A program made the position numbers and the translations under genes. Below the pieces are notes generated by a model, which searched no databases, was not told the origin of the DNA, and worked only from the letters and a program-made list of their open reading frames with translations. From Acidobacteriota bacterium (lineage in GTDB: Bacteria; Acidobacteriota; Terriglobia; Terriglobales; Acidobacteriaceae), in contig JAJZAL010000254.1 of assembly GCA_021799405.1 (NCBI GenBank), positions 1-7,443 of the forward strand: a stretch of DNA of 7,443 nucleotides, written 5' to 3'. Positions 7,230 through 7,443 of this stretch are shown piece after piece; within the stretch, counting starts at the first letter, position 1; every line of letters begins with the position of its first letter.

Positions 7230-7443
7230 CTACCGCAGTTTATGGTATTTCAGCTTTGCTTCCTTCATCAGGCTCAGATTCTTGTCTGCATGGTCCCACA
7301 ACGCAAAGAGATTCTGATAGGCAGCTCGGCTTGCAGGGATATTCCGGGTGAGCGCGAGTGATCTGGCAAGGCCAAGTTCTGCCAGCGCGCCCGTGGGGCA
7401 ATTGAGCACGATGCCTTGATGCGCCAGCAACTCTTTGAAGTCG
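7230..7443 (-). CDS. C-terminal fragment of a TPR protein, probably a TPR-tailed Ser/Thr kinase
   Basis: The window edge cuts this gene; only the last 70 codons and the TAG stop are present. The visible part begins DFKELLAHQGIVLNCPTGAL, continues ELGLARSLALTRNIPASRAAY and NLFALWDHADKNLSLMKEAK, and ends LKYHKLR. This closely resembles the C-terminal end of large acidobacterial proteins made of an N-terminal Ser/Thr kinase domain, a membrane helix and TPR repeats, which typically end in LGLARAYAL...AAYQDFLTLWKDAD. The kinase domain itself is not in the window, so kinase function is inferred from that resemblance and from the downstream sigma factor, a frequent neighbour. It could instead be a TPR protein with another N-terminal domain, such as a winged-helix regulator. 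No start codon lies in the window: the frame is open to base 7443. Confidence 0.75.
   Translation of the reverse strand, partial: DFKELLAHQGIVLNCPTGALAELGLARSLALTRNIPASRAAYQNLFALWDHADKNLSLMKEAKLKYHKLR

Overview
The window is ordinary chromosomal DNA of a moderately GC-rich Gram-negative bacterium, most likely an acidobacterium (Acidobacteriota, Terriglobia-like). Three things point there: a very large Oar-like outer-membrane receptor with an N-terminal carboxypeptidase-regulatory domain, a secreted TPR protein beside it, and an ECF sigma factor of the acidobacterial TIGR02999 type next to what looks like the C-terminus of a TPR-tailed Ser/Thr kinase. The taxon is inferred from protein style, not from a marker gene.

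Layout: (1) 24-3287, plus strand, a complete 1087-residue TonB-dependent/Oar-like receptor, followed by a good intrinsic terminator (3310-3358). (2) 3486-4721, plus strand, an exported TPR-repeat protein, probably with its own promoter in the gap (TACAAT at 3390-3395). (3) Convergent with it, after only 18 nt, 4740-6392 on the minus strand encodes a siroheme/[4Fe-4S] nitrite/sulfite reductase whose active-site residues look like those of sulfite reductase. (4) 6393-6587 is an intergenic stretch with several inverted repeats. (5) 6588-7172, minus strand, is the ECF sigma factor. (6) 7230-7443, minus strand, is the last 70 codons of a TPR-containing protein, probably the signalling kinase; the rest lies outside the window.

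The left half is an envelope module: a large substrate receptor in the outer membrane and a periplasmic TPR helix-repeat protein. The right half reads in one direction as kinase/TPR protein, sigma factor, then sulfite reductase, which supplies sulfide for cysteine synthesis (or ammonium, if nitrite is the substrate). No mobile element, CRISPR array, tRNA, rRNA or integration scar is visible. I found no convincing new system. The points most worth a second look are the reductase active site, the paired cysteines of the receptor, the receptor-TPR pairing, and the inverted repeats ahead of the reductase gene.
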